Source: Bisporella sp. PMI_857
Taxonomy: Eukaryota > Ascomycota > Leotiomycetes > Helotiales > Helotiaceae
Direction of reading: 5' to 3'
Length of the DNA: 64,000 nucleotides
Assembly: GCA_021307315.1 (NCBI GenBank)
Contig: JAJSPD010000012.1
Coordinates: 806,001-870,000, forward strand
Shown here: positions 23,697 through 35,777 of the stretch, in pieces
How the letters are laid out: each line of letters starts with the position of its first letter
Position numbering within the stretch: the stretch's first letter is position 1
Position numbers and translations under genes: made by a program
The notes under the pieces: generated by a model
Database searches by the model: none
What the model was told of the DNA's origin: nothing
What the model saw: only the letters and a program-made list of their open reading frames with translations

Positions 23697-24623
23697 ATGA
23701 CCGAATCCCCCACCGAGCAGGATGCCGTCGCCCTTTTCGAGGCTCTGGAATTCAAGTTTCCACATAGGACTCTAGGGAATGACAAGTGGTATTTGGTTGC
23801 TGTAAGCCATGAACACAATCCAGAACCTTTGAGCCCTTTTTAATCTATAACTAGCTTTCAGCACTCGTGGCGGTCAACCATGATCACATTGCCACACTTT
23901 ATAAATACTTGATTAATAAAGCCGAATACTCAACCAGTGACTCTAGAAAAACTCTGATTCGTCGAATCCGTGAAGCTCTGGTTGAAAACATCTCCATTCA
24001 AGGTGTCTGTAAACCACTGGAGGCACTATTCGGTATTATCCAAATCGAGCGTGAAGAAGATAAAGATTACTCGTTTTCAAGGTACTCACACTTTTGAATC
24101 TTGGACGCATGAAATAGTAACAGTGTCCTCCCAGAGAAAACTGGAGCCTCAACCCTGAAACCCATAAGCGAGGAAAAGACTGGCTCGAAACTATCTACAA
24201 GGACAGCATTAACCAGATCGATGCTACGCTTGCCGCACATCGCGATATCAAACTCATCAACTACGATATCACCTATGGATTCTATCTCTCTGATATGAGC
24301 ATTCTAGATCCTGTAGAGACAGAGCTAGTGGTGTTAACTGGGATTATGATACAGAACATGGGCCGTTTGACTGCCTGGCATTTGCGTGGCATGCGACGAG
24401 TGGGAGTGAGCAAGGAGGATACAGAGACTGTACATCAATGCGTATGTCTGAAAGTCAGGTACGAAGGATGCTTAATAACATTATCGTAGATCGAGATGGT
24501 GGCCAAATTTGGTGGGATAGCATTGGATAAGGTAAGATTAGTTTAAACACAGGCTCCCTGTTTGTCGGCCACTAACAGTGCATCCAGGTCCCAAGAGTCG
24601 AGGCTATAGAACATGAGATATGA
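23697..24623 (+). CDS. AhpD/carboxymuconolactone-decarboxylase-like protein
   Basis: Five exons: 23697-23801, 23855-24081, 24135-24441, 24490-24531, 24588-24623; 238 aa, all junctions in frame. The protein is all-helical in character. Blocks WYLVALSALVAVNHDHIATLY, LIRRIREALVEN with IQGVCKPLEALFG, ENWSLNPETHKRGKDWL, and LVVLTGIMIQNMGRLTAWHLRG match the fungal AhpD-like family. AhpD folds cover peroxidase partners and decarboxylases; the fungal members are mostly uncharacterised. I see no CxxC peroxidase pair, so alkylhydroperoxidase activity is not supported. The first intron offers two acceptors; the upstream one (CTAG at 23854) was chosen because it alone keeps the frame. Confidence 0.8.
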
Positions 24624-25702
24624 GTCAAGAAATACGGTATTTAGAATAGCCAGATCTTGACATATCCTGGTCCCTAAACCTGGTTAATAGCATTCATTAT
24701 GACACAACTCGGTGACTTTCACTGCAAGGCGTTCTCCTAATCGGATAACACTGTTGATCCCGCACTTTATATTTGAGTCTCAGAACAGGATGTACCTATG
24801 GCAACCTCTCCCGCCAAATAACACTGAGCCCACTAAAGATAAGCGGTGACAGGAGTTTACAGGTTTGTTGCTGGTACCGATCTCTTGTTGTTATACACAT
24901 TCACCTCGCAAATAATAGAGCCACGTTTTGTTCTCCAAAGCACCAACTAGCCTGACTCAACGTCTCACTAGCTGATTCAATCCTGATAAAAGAGCGCCAT
25001 TTCGAGGCTTTCTTTCATCCAACTTTAAATCTGTATCCGAAAAGCCAAGAGGATGAGCACGGGATAGATCTAGAGTTCCCGGCGACGGAAGAAAAATGTT
25101 CGGGGATACGTACAGCCGTATCACGTCGGCATAGAACTGGCAGGAGAGATGTGCATGTTCTACACTCTTGAAAGAATTGTCTCATTTTCGAACAACGAAA
25201 GAAACGTTGATAACGATATTGATATCCGCAACTTCGAAAGATGGGAGGACAGGTTAATAAACTAGTACCAAGAATAAGAATGAAGCCACAGGAGTCATAC
25301 CTTGTGCATGTTCAGCATTGGAGGTCGGTGGCATTGCCTCCTTTCCTCATTCAGCCCAAGAGCCTCAATTCAAAAGTCATCAACTTCAAGAGAAAGATGA
25401 TTGTCTTCATATGCAGTCCCCTCTCCTAGGTTTTGAAATTTATGCATCAAAGCGTTTGCCTACGGGCGAAAGATCTATTTCAAAAGTCGGTAAAATATTA
25501 GGCATGTTTACCTATCCTTTCGAATGACCTACAATGTTACTTGGCCATGAGCTACTACAACAGAGCTTTTGCACTTTACAAAGAATGCATAAAAGTAGAG
25601 CATACAAGTTGTAGTTATCATCAAGTACTCATTTGTATTCACTAATTCATCGCTAAATGCCAGCAACCCAAACTCCTACGTAACCATCCCTCAGGTAGCA
25701 GA
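24624..25702. other. Intergenic region with possible decayed coding traces
   Basis: No intact gene. Between about 24983 and 25255 two different frames give protein-like stretches (RHFEAFFHPTLNLYPKSQED, then AGEMCMFYTLERIVSF and RNFERWEDRL) separated by a frame change without an obvious intron. This may be a gene relic, but I cannot assign a family. Confidence 0.3.
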
Positions 25703-26629
25703 TCATGGACCAAAAACCAACGCTCTAACCTCAATACTTTCTCGTCCTCTTGCACCCTCTGGTGTGCGCGGATGCTTAAAGGCAGTATGTGGTACTCTCC
25801 CTCCTTGAACCTCGGTACCTGGCTTCAACGACTCGCTGTCGAAACACTCCAGGAATAGTCTCTCATCATTAGTCATCCCAGAGAGATAGTGCCACTTCTG
25901 CTCCTTATTATACACAATCCCAGCTATTTCACCTGTGCGCGTTGGATAGCGGTGTTCTATGGGAATCAGATCCTCGTCTCTCAGTGTTGCAGAGCTTGCA
26001 AACGCGAGTGGAGATGCTTGAACAGGTCCATTGAGAGGTCGCCAGATATTGATGATTCTGTAACGGCCGTTCAATAGCTGCTCTGCTTCTTCCGGTAGAT
26101 GGAAATGTACGCGTTGTGCAGCAGACTTCGCGGTCTGATCAATATGAACTCTCTGTACTGGCGTACGCGGCGCATTTGGATTCGATCTGCGGATTGTATG
26201 ATCGAAGATGAACACCTGATTGCTGCCTGGCACATTATCCAAAATCAACCTCTCCACCTCTGGGTAGTATTTCTCCTTAATGGAGTCGTCATCAACGAAG
26301 TCCTTCTCTGCAGATTCTGGAACGTTGGAGACAATGGCGAAAGCGTCTCTGTCGAGGTTGTATTCGGATTCCTTTCCTCTTATATCGTGAACGAGGACCT
26401 GCACATCAAAACTCCCAAAGTTACGCTGGGGTTGCCCCTCTGGAGGTGTTTCCACGTAGTTAAATGGAACAGCTCCGTCTTCTGGTGGCGTGAAGTAGTT
26501 TAGTGTGGCATCTATATCGCCTCGAGGGATGTAGGAGCTATCGACTTTCGCCTCATACGAAGCTTCCTCTTGAGCAGCCTTGGAAAGGTTGTGGGCTGGA
26601 GTTGCCTGGACTGGGTTTGCGGTTGCCAT
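25703..26629 (-). CDS. AsaB/CmcJ-like oxidoreductase (hydroxylase/desaturase family)
   Basis: One exon, 308 aa, starting MATANPVQATPAH. The segment order fits the fungal family of AsaB (aspergillic acid pathway) and CmcJ/P8-like proteins: DATLNYFTPPEDGAVPFNYV near the N-terminus, VQVLVHDIRGKE, the Arg-Pro-rich VQRVHIDQT with a conserved His-x-Asp pair (about residues 162-164), RYRIINIWRPLNGPVQ, and HLSGMTNDERLFLECFDSES near the end (seen here as HYLSGMT...ECFDSE). Related enzymes act in secondary metabolism, but many are stand-alone genes. There is no synthase or transporter gene nearby, so a biosynthetic cluster is not indicated. The product and substrate are unknown. Confidence 0.8.
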   Translation of the reverse strand: MATANPVQATPAHNLSKAAQEEASYEAKVDSSYIPRGDIDATLNYFTPPEDGAVPFNYVETPPEGQPQRNFGSFDVQVLVHDIRGKESEYNLDRDAFAIVSNVPESAEKDFVDDDSIKEKYYPEVERLILDNVPGSNQVFIFDHTIRRSNPNAPRTPVQRVHIDQTAKSAAQRVHFHLPEEAEQLLNGRYRIINIWRPLNGPVQASPLAFASSATLRDEDLIPIEHRYPTRTGEIAGIVYNKEQKWHYLSGMTNDERLFLECFDSESLKPGTEVQGGRVPHTAFKHPRTPEGARGRESIEVRALVFGP

Positions 26630-27506
26630 GATGTATGCTGCAGGTGGAGTTTTGCTGTTTTGATGCTAATGTGATCTCTCGAGAAGTATTTGATCGAGTC
26701 TTGCTTGCTGTCACCAAGTGGTAAGTAGTGTTAGTTTAACGTAGGATGGATGGATAGCAATATATAGTTCTCCTCTACTGTACTTAGTCAGTTCAACTGA
26801 TATTGTAAGCCAAAAACGTCATGGAGTCTTAGAAATCCAACGCCCTTCTGAAACCCAATTGAGAATGAAAGCAGAAGACAAGCCGAATGGTTGACTTACT
26901 CTACTCTTGATTACAAAGATTCCACTGCTAGCCGGAGCACGTCATTTGATGCCGAGCCAGCCACAAGATGTGAGGCAAACACATTGGGATTTGTTTGTTA
27001 TGTAGAATAACCGCCATTGAACACCTGATATAATCAATTGCCGACCCAGAGGTGCGGAGTTCCCTGCTTGAATTATGTAATGGCGAACACCTTGATTGAG
27101 CCTGGGGAGGAAGACTGAAGGAGTCAAAATCTGAGACCACAAAATTGAGCCTCAGGCATTTACTAAATTTCCTTGAATAAGGGTACTTTTGTTTCTTCAG
27201 TACAAGTCTCCATCTGTTGAAGGCTTTTTTGACAACGCGCTGTCTAAAATTCTGCGGCAATAATTATCGTCTACTGTATGATACCTTGATCAAGCTCGCT
27301 TTATTAACAGAGTCCTTCCGCCCTTGGAGCGGAATTTTCTCATGGCTCTATCCATATATCGCAACAGAATGAATGCCAGCGAACCTTGACGGAGTCCATT
27401 ATGATTCCTGCACCATTTGTGGCCACGCTATCATTTTATTGCTATTTTGGTAGCTGTCGATATATCCATCCCCATTGGGGAATAAATATCCTCATAGGGC
27501 CTCACA
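26630..27506. other. Intergenic region, 0.88 kb
   Basis: It holds the upstream region of the AsaB-like gene (minus strand) and the 3' flank of the SET-domain gene. No gene is supported. Confidence 0.55.
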
Positions 27507-29840
27507 TCATTTATCTTTCTTTTGAATACACAGAACAAGCTGCTCTAGTGCCTGACCATTATGCATCGTATATTGTAGAGGTAGCGTTTCTTCATGCACC
27601 AGGTAACTGGCAAAGTTTCGATATTTCTCGAGATTTGCTGTGCGGGAACTGGGGCAGGTTAATCGGATAACTTATATCAATGTAGGATTTGCATACCTGG
27701 CGATGTTCGGATTGATGGCGTGAAGTTGTGGAAGGTGCGAGATGGCATGTAGCATGTTGTTAATTGTTTCATGCTCTGATTGGTCGGCCATGAGCTCTGA
27801 TGTCTGCAAAGTCTGGATTAGTAGTCTATACAGACGGTAACGAATGTCAGGCAAGATGGAGACAGGCTGCTTACCGCAATTGAATTACGAACCACGCTAT
27901 CGTCAATGCTATACCCATGGGGACTATTACCTAGCATTATTACACGTTCAAAAAGAAAAGTAGGGAGGATGCAGTACTTAGGCTGCATCATACTAGCCAA
28001 CCAGGAGATCACATATGCATGAGACGATTGGAGGCCTGGAGACGCACTCCTTCCATTACCTTCTGCAATCACCATGATGGTGAAAATCCATACAATCCAA
28101 TACGTACGATTCCAATCTTCGATAAGGATTCCCCAGTCAAGAGGAAGCGGCTCTCCTTGATCCTCAGAAATAAGACTTATGATGGAAGTGAACAGTTCGG
28201 AATAATGAATGTGTAACCAGTTAAACGCACATTCAAGCGATAGTAGCTCTCCGTCATTTAGAGAATGATTTGAGCTCGTGAAATTAGGATGGTTGATAAT
28301 AGCATGCTGCGGATGTGCACAAAAGGAGCTAGTACTCTGGAAAATTTGGAGTCGTTCGGAGATAGGTCGTAAAGCAGCTTCCAGGACAGCGAGTTGTCGA
28401 TCTCTATACTCCACGGCGAGCCTCTGATTATTCGCTTGCGGGTTTCTACAATGCTTAGCGTTGTTCATCCAGAGATTTGTTCAGTGATGGAGCTACGTAT
28501 ACGTACTCTGAAAACGCAGCCGCTTGTTTGATTCTAGCGATGTCGAGCCTTAGCTTCTGGCTTAGCAAATTGAGCATCTGAACGGCACTTCCTACGAGGC
28601 CCCAATATTAGCGATGCTATAGAGAGGTAACGACGAAAACCAGAATGCGTCGGTCAACATAGTTCATGATGTGGTACCTACTCATCAAAGATCGTTGGTA
28701 AAGACCAGGATCTTTTCCCGGACAATAACTTAAATCCGAGCTCAACACTTCCCTCTCCCTGCTGTTAGCGAATAAACATAAGATGGTATCGAGTAGACCG
28801 TGTGGCAGTAAAGCAAACTCTGGTAATCCAGTTTGGCCCGCCCGTCTTTGAACGGCATACATGAACTCTTCCTCTACGTTAGATGGGATTACATGACAGT
28901 TCTGTCGGCGTCTCAGAGCCAGGGAGGCTGGCTGAGTTGGCCGGATCCTGAGGTTGATAGAGTCTTTATCCATTTCGGCATTTGAACTTTTGGGAAGTAT
29001 GAAGCCATAAGCAACCAGCAATTCGCTATTCGACTTGTCGCCATAAAAGTTGTATACCTGATCTCCTTCTCCGATTTGAGCTCGGTTCGAAAAGCTGAGA
29101 CCGACCTCTTTTGTAGGATGCCAGTCTGCATTGTTAACACCATTATGATTCCCGATATCCAAGATAGGAAGCAAAACTGAAAAGTGGTCTTTCCTGACAT
29201 GCATTTGAATTAGCGGATCATTATCTACCATTTGTTCCGCAATAGTCAAGGAAGCGCGAAAGCTCCGGCTACCAAATATCGTCGCTGCCCACTGATAGAG
29301 CTTGTAGGTATAGTCTTCCCAATCTTTGACATTGGCTCGTAGAAGAGAGACTGCTCCTTCCCATTCAGCCTTCCACATTTTATTCCGCTTCCGAATTGGT
29401 GGCTCTGCATTTGTGCCTTCTAAGAATTTGACATCTTCTTCAGGCCACATGCAAGGGACAGGTAGATCTTTTGTATTACCAGGCTGTGGTAGAAGACGAA
29501 TATACGGCCACCAGAACGACTTCTCTCGCATGAGATATTGTTGGATCAGAAAGAAGAATCCAATAATATTTGGGTCATCTTTACACAGAAGTGACAAAAA
29601 GCCAGGGGGAAAGGGTGGGCTATGTCTTAAGAACCCAGGAAACTCAACCGCATTGAGATAAGAGAGCGAGGTCTCGTATGAGCAAGTTGATATCTTAGTC
29701 TCCGGTGGTAAATCCTTGAGGGCTTTGAAGGACAGTCCGGTAATAGGATCTTCATATATCTCCACGTTAGGATTTAAATATGAATTGTGACCAATGCCCC
29801 ATTGAGTGAGCTCTTCAAATAGAGATCCTTTAGCAGACAT
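27507..29840 (-). CDS. SET-domain protein, SETD6/Rkm-type lysine methyltransferase family
   Basis: Six exons: 29840-28682, 28591-28507, 28445-27978, 27923-27875, 27803-27697, 27648-27507; 669 aa, all junctions in frame. The SET fold is in exon 1: WGIGHNSYLNPNVEIYEDP at the start, ILDIGNHNGVNNADW (the NHS/NHN cofactor motif) and VYNFYGDKSNSELLVAYGF (the substrate-channel tyrosine region). The long inserted region between halves of SET is typical of the Rubisco-LSMT/SETD6/Rkm class, which methylates ribosomal or other non-histone proteins with SAM. The C-terminal half (LAVEYRDRQLAVLEAAL; EPLPLDWGILIEDWNRTYW) fits the helical substrate-binding domain. The donor at 28681 (GTAGGT) was chosen because it is the only phase-compatible one before the local stop. 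Introns 3 and 5 are less certain. The substrate is unknown. Confidence 0.82.
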
Positions 29841-32028
29841 GGATGTAGTGTGTGAATCTCTTTAATTTTTTTCCCAGGACAGAATCAGCCAATACATGAC
29901 GTTACCATCAACCAATGGAAATTGCTTTTCGCGGGAACTGGCCCCGCTCGCATTCCTGTCACGTGCGTCAACGCCCTCAGACCTCCAACTGCCTGTTCCA
30001 GCTGTGCATCTCAACCTCCATGAAGATCCGTGCACCACCTGTGTATATTTCCTACGCTAACCATAGGAGCCGCCAGCAGAGCTTTTTTGCTATACAGATA
30101 TAGCAACAGAGTTTCTTGAGTCAGCAAGCCAAAGGCCCATAGTTTGATTTTGCACAGCCATAAACCATATCACTCCAATGACATGCAATACGCCCTTCCA
30201 AGCATTTGCCAAGCCTGCCAAGAGATCGAATCACCAGATTGCACAGAGAAAGCGGTTCCTGAGCTCCTTTTCAGACTCTTTGTTTCAGTTACAGTAAAAC
30301 TTGGTGTTTTGGATGCTCCGGAAGTTGATATGGCCACCGACTTCGAGGGATAACTCCTTCAAGATATATTCTACTTGCCAAGGCCTGAAAATGCGACTTG
30401 CAACAAAAGAACATTCCCAAGCACTCACTGGCTGGAGTACGCCTCCGTCGCTCCCGGTCGTCCATGGTCACGTGCAGTGCTTGTGCATATCGGAAGCATA
30501 TTCAAGTCAGCAAAGGAGATATCTCCTCTATGCACCTCGTTCAATAGATACTATGTAGCACTGTCTCAATTGGGCTTATTGCTGGTATAGATGATGCTGC
30601 TGCTAGAAGTCCCTTGTCTCGCCCCACAAATCCTTGGTATATTTAATGATGCTAAGCAAAGCCGGTTCAAATCAATATGGAAAAATGAGGTGGATATTCT
30701 GCTGCTATTCTGGTTCCACTTTTCCTTTATTTACTCTTATCGCTAGAGCTGTGTAAGTGCTATCAGCTCATGAATCGATTAGGATTCTTCCGTATAAAAA
30801 ATATGGGAGATCCTAGGATGAGAAAGAAAGATACCTTTGGCTCCAGTGATTAACAAAGGCTATATGCACACTGTCTCTCGTGTGTCATCATCCAATTCTG
30901 TATCTATCTATTGCAATGGTCCGTCCTCGTCCACTTATTGCTCGAGTCATTTTAATCGCAAGTTTGTTGCAAGTCGCAAAACGGGCTGTACCGAAGTCGC
31001 GGGAAGATCATATTATAGCCAGATCCAGACCCCTCTTTTGGCTGCAAGCAACTTCCCGGATGCATATGCAGCATAGACACGCAACAAAATCTGCTCGTTA
31101 ACTAATTTCTTGATAAATTATAGGTGGATTATCAGAGGTGCGACGGTGCTCTCAAAGGATCACGATGAAAATCCCCGTCAACATGTATCAACATAACCCA
31201 CATGACTAATTCCATCAAAAGCCAAGTATGAGATCAGCTGACCTGATTTCCATGCAGGACCGATCCTGAGACGTGCAACAATGTATGAAAATATGCATCA
31301 TCATTCGCCCAGGTATTTTGCACAGTCTGACCTGCAGAACGAGGCACTGACTACGGGCTACGATTGGCTGCATTGAAACGAGATGCGGAATGTTGTCTCG
31401 GATCACTAAATGGACAGTAATGTCGACATGCAACAAAAAATGTGAGGCAGAATATCATTGGTCCACAAAAACTCGTATTCTTGAAGGCAAGGTAGGCTCA
31501 AGAGTCGTCTTGGCCTTCGGACGAGATATATCAAGCCATGACTCGAGGTCATGGTTAATATTCGGAAGACACAAAATAGCGGTATGGTCTTGTCACCTCA
31601 TGGCTAACTAGTGTAGGAATTGACCGCTCATTCAACTACCAGCGACAGGAAAACGGGCTTGATATTACTCCATTCAATATGCTTGATCGTCAAGGACAGT
31701 AATCGCTTTAGTAATTAGGCCCAAATTTGTTACACGCATTGTCATAACTAGAAGAAACGACTAAACCCCACAAAGAACAAGATCATATGAGCAGATAGAG
31801 CGGAAGCCCAAAATGCGAAGGGTCCAAAGCAATCAAGGTCGATTTACTACCACAATTCTGACACACATGCTAGAATCATAATTCATTCCGAATCATCCAA
31901 CACCGAAATATTAAGTCAATACACATCCATCCTACTCTCGATACAAGCCGGACACCCTATCATTACCTAATATAAACAAGGTAAAGGACGGTCTCCTCAA
32001 TCCCAGCAGGCACAGTCTCACTGAAATA
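29841..32028. other. Gene-poor, AT-rich 2.2 kb
   Basis: The first 200 bp are the promoter side of the SET gene and contain a CACGTG E-box near 29961. Beyond that, only short frames without domain character exist. I see no transposase fragments or tandem repeats. Confidence 0.5.
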
Positions 32029-33088
32029 CTAGTGACCACGGCCACTAGAGCCGTACTGCTTTTGCTGAACGCCGTCCCTAACAAGGTACACTCCTCCACG
32101 GGTTCCGGTGCCATCGTCAACAAGTCTGAAGCCAGTGATAGCTTCAGAGGCATCAGAAGCGGCCTTGAACCAGTAACCCGCCCAACCAGAAAACGTCTCG
32201 TAGATTAACCAGGTATTCAGGTTCGCGTTAAAGAGCCTTCCTGCGTGGTAGCCATACGTATCTCCTACTTTAGCCTGGTCTAAGGGATTGATGATCAGAT
32301 GATTGTATCCTTCCCCTTCGTTGAAGATCTGACCATTGCTGCCGAAAGCAGGCTCGATCATTAACTTGCCTGTAGGTGTGGCTTGGACGGCAGTCGTTAT
32401 TGTTGTGATGGCGGTATGTGTGACAGTCTGTGTTAAGAAAACAGTATGCAGAGCCTGTATAGAGGAGATAAGGTTAGTTCGACCATGGGAGGTATCAAGT
32501 AAATACGCATGGTGCCACTGGGAAAGAGGCTGGACGTACTGGAGCGGTGGCATATACAACCGTTGACGTGATTCCAAGGCAGGAGCAAGCACTGACGTAT
32601 TCCGCCTCATCTGGGCATGGGCTTGCATAGGCAGGAATGGTCTTCGTATTCGTAGCTTGTCTTGCTTGCACGCCGGCCTTTGTCTCTCCGTGCTCATTAA
32701 ATGGATCTATCGCAACATCAGGCTTCACTGACACATACGGGACTAGGACCCGCGTCGTTGAAGTCGATGTCGAGAACGTTGTACTGGCAGTTGTCGTAGA
32801 AATGGTGTTGGTACTACACTAGTGATGAGCATAAGTGTAAATCGTGTGTTAAAGTACATACATTGTTGCGGGTGTGATGGTTGAAGTTGTCCTCGCATAA
32901 ACAGAACAGTCTGCTTTGGCTATGGACGTTCGAGAGGCTCCGCCGCCATTAACATTTCCCGCTGTTCCAGCTCTAGCACAGTTGTTTGCATTACATTCTG
33001 TACGCCCGAAGATATTAGGCCCTGGGATAGCTAGTATTCGTTGAGATACTGTTAGGACAGCTACAAGTGCTGGGAGAATTCAAATCAT
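32029..33088 (-). pseudogene. Secreted-protein gene with a TGA at codon 3
   Basis: Three exons: 33088-32862, 32813-32540, 32454-32029, totalling 309 codons with every junction in frame (GTATGT...TGTAG and GTACGT...ACAG introns). After ATG-ATT comes TGA (33082-33080), then an intact secretion signal (ILPALVAVLTVSQRILA) and a mature protein. The mature part has a CNANNCARA motif typical of secreted ascomycete proteins, a Thr/Ser-rich linker and a C-terminal domain with HLIINPLDQAKVGDTYGYHA and WLIYETFSGWAGYWF. CGA (Arg) to TGA is the simplest origin of the stop. No upstream exon that would bypass it was found. It is either a recently disabled gene, a sequencing error, or a gene with an unrecognised start. 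The function of the C-terminal domain is unknown. Confidence 0.65.
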
Positions 33089-34643
33089 CGTTTGCCATTG
33101 TATTGAATCCTGGTTATGCTAGAATTTGGCCAACTATGCTACATGTAGTTTGATTTCAATGCGAAAAACATGTTCAGATCTTATAGAGTATGTGTTAAAA
33201 AACGAAATAAAAGGATAAAACAGCTGGGCTCATAAGGCTTCACGTATCAAGCTTGTAGTTTCTTGAAAATCCAAGAATAGCTGTAGGGTGGAAGTTATCA
33301 ATTGGGCACATGCAGAAAACCTGGCTCAGTTAAGATGATATACATCTTCGTGATTGAATTAATTAGAATATTCCAGGCTTGAACCGTAAAAGGTCAACTC
33401 TATCTCTATATTAGAAGATAATATCATCCGGATGCCTCCTCTTTGGTGGCTTTCATTGTAAAATGCTGTGAATATCTTTAATCATGCCCAACATGCTACG
33501 ATCCTCGCTTCAAGGCAAAGAAAAAAAGGCTGGCTGATCTGCCTAGGTAATTGAAGATGAGGTGGTATTCTTACTCTTGGCAGTCCAGCCAACAACTTCT
33601 AGCCAGCCTGTGGATAGCAATAGCGTCCGTATGCCCCGGAAATGGAATATGTTAAGCTTCAGTATACCATAGTCGCAAGGATCACAACAGGTACGAACCT
33701 CCCTGACATGCAACCTAACCATCCTACCGGTGCTGAAAGGTAACCAACAACCTTGCTAGCCAGCTATACCGTACAACCACTACAACACAAACGTCCCGCA
33801 GGTTCCTGGCTACTACAGCCTCCTAAGTGGTAGCCTGAACACTGGCAGAAGACAGGAGAAGAGCAGATTGGATACCATAACTCCACGTGTAACAATAGAT
33901 AACATTGGATTGATATCCCAAAGAAGCGAAAGTGGGGAAGATGGAAATGTCTTCATACCAGATTTCGGGGACGGCGAACTTTGGTGGAATAGAAGAGGCC
34001 TCGCGATCAATGCCTAGGAAATGGCGTTTCTCGCGTTGTAGCTTGCTGCTAAACAAGACTGCTCTACATATGCCACTAGTCATATGGGAATAAGATATGA
34101 GCTCGACTGGGTTTAAATTTGGATAGGATACGAATTGTGATTGAATGCTTCCAAAAGGAAAGAGACGAGAATTTGAAGTCTCAATACAAGCGGTGTGTCT
34201 GGCTACAAACAAAGCAATGGCCCATCAGAATTTCCATTACTACTTAACATTATTGGACAGTAGCCGTGTACGATCCGGGTTCGACCTATAGGAGCTAGTA
34301 GTCTTAGACAAGTCTCCGTCATGGTATATGCTGATGATTTGATTCGCTTGCATTGGCAGGGACAAGTGGCGACGAAAATATCTTGCTTTTAAATGAAGGC
34401 ATAATAAAAGTAGAGATGAATTAAGAAATCTTCAACATTCACGTATGCTACGCTGCACAACTTTGTGTCCGACTGGCGTTGACATATTCTACAACCCATC
34501 CTGTCGTCCGAGGCTTCTCAAATGAAATGATGAATGGACGTAAACATTTATCATTTCCAAGAGTCGTTTGTGGTAGCTCGGGTCTATATGGCTCTTAATC
34601 AATCTGTCATCTCCGTGCACTACGTCGATGACTGAGCTCCATT
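33089..34643. other. Gene-poor 1.55 kb
   Basis: The longest frame (33823-34212, minus strand, 129 aa) has no recognisable domain and no conserved-looking motif, so I do not call it a gene. AT-rich sequence continues from the preceding region. Confidence 0.45.
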
Positions 34644-35777
34644 TTATCTTCTTCGGTCATAATCCCTCTCTCTATATCGATCTCGTCCGTGGTCCCTATC
34701 TCTTTCTCTCTCCCTGTCTCTATACCTATTCCTGTCTCTATCACTTTCACGTTCCCGCTCCCTATCCCCTCCACCACCACGCTCTCTCCTCTGCTCATCT
34801 TTCCTTTCTCTCTCTCGCTTATAATCCGATGCGGTAGGTTTCCTTTCCGGTCTTCTATCTCCACTAGCAGCGCTCTTCAACCGCTGGGGATTACTCTTCT
34901 GCACCCACGCACCAAGCTCTTCCGCATCAAGTAATTCTTTGGCACCCAAGCCTAACAAGTTCTGTCGTTTCTTTACCTCCCTCTTCTTCTCTCCCTTTTC
35001 GTCTTCGCCTTTCCATCCCATGCCTCGCAGCAACGCTGCACCGAATTCTTCCACAGGAACAGCTTCGTAGTCCTCAAGCGTTGCAACATTTGGCGCTTCC
35101 CGTACAGCTTTACGATACGCGTCTTCCTCTGATATCCTCGGCCCATTCGAGTTCTCAGTAGTAATAGGTATTACCAACGCAGAACCTTTCTTTTTGGTAT
35201 CATCCCCAAGTAACGCATCCAGTGCTTCCTCATCCGCAGATCTCTCCTTCACAGGCTCCTCGGCCGTCGTTTCCTGTTCCTCGACCACTTCAACATCACC
35301 ATTGTGCTCAACCTCCACTTCGGTCTTTGTCCTCTTCTTAACATTCAATCCCCAAATAGGCTCTCCCTCCTCCCCATTCAATATATCGTTTTCCTCTTTC
35401 CCAACCCCTCCATTCCTCCTCGCCTCCTCCCTCGCCCGATTCGCAGCCTGCACCTCCGGCGGCAACAAATTCTTTCCACTGCCCTTTGTCCCCTTCCACC
35501 TGTTCTCAAGCCTCGGAATAACAAGCGGCTCCGCCTTCTTCTTCTCTTCCCTCCTGATCGCACCTTCGGACCCAAACCCCGTCACAACCTCATGCCTCAC
35601 CCTCTCATCGCCAGAATCTGACTCTTCGCGGTCGAATGTGCTGCGCGGCCGTTTGCCCAGTGTAGGTTTTGGGGCTGGTGGTTTCGCGCTAGCCTTCGAC
35701 GAGGATTTCGAAGAGAGGGAAAAGCCCTTTATTGCGATTTTAGGCGCGGGCACTGAATCGTCCATTGATGTGAGCAT
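34644..35777 (-). CDS. SPP2: Pre-mRNA splicing factor Spp2 (GPKOW-type)
   Basis: One exon, 377 aa from the ATG at 35777 (MLTSMDDSVPAPKIAIKGFS); the frame extends 30 codons upstream but the IxxKxFS start block fits the family. The diagnostic part is PVEEFGAALLRGMGWKGED (about residue 255), the G-patch-like element by which Spp2 activates the DEAH helicase Prp2 before the first splicing step. Upstream are a short acidic segment and a Lys/Glu-rich linker. Downstream the protein ends in a long Arg/Asp/Glu-rich RD-repeat tail (about 320-377), longer than in yeast Spp2. There are no introns. It is separated from Vid21 by a region holding a small transposon. Confidence 0.88.
   Translation of the reverse strand: MLTSMDDSVPAPKIAIKGFSLSSKSSSKASAKPPAPKPTLGKRPRSTFDREESDSGDERVRHEVVTGFGSEGAIRREEKKKAEPLVIPRLENRWKGTKGSGKNLLPPEVQAANRAREEARRNGGVGKEENDILNGEEGEPIWGLNVKKRTKTEVEVEHNGDVEVVEEQETTAEEPVKERSADEEALDALLGDDTKKKGSALVIPITTENSNGPRISEEDAYRKAVREAPNVATLEDYEAVPVEEFGAALLRGMGWKGEDEKGEKKREVKKRQNLLGLGAKELLDAEELGAWVQKSNPQRLKSAASGDRRPERKPTASDYKRERERKDEQRRERGGGGDRERERESDRDRNRYRDRERERDRDHGRDRYRERDYDRRR

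Noticed and set aside
22036..26629. Secondary-metabolite cluster (SDR, AhpD-like, AsaB-like)
   Set aside because: No synthase, transporter or regulator nearby and wide gene-poor gaps; the enzymes occur singly in many fungi.
33823..34212. 129-aa open frame, minus strand
   Set aside because: No domain, no signal peptide and no join to other frames; kept only as a note in the region entry.
34270..34290. GGGTTCGACC, possible tRNA B-box
   Set aside because: No matching A-box or acceptor stem.
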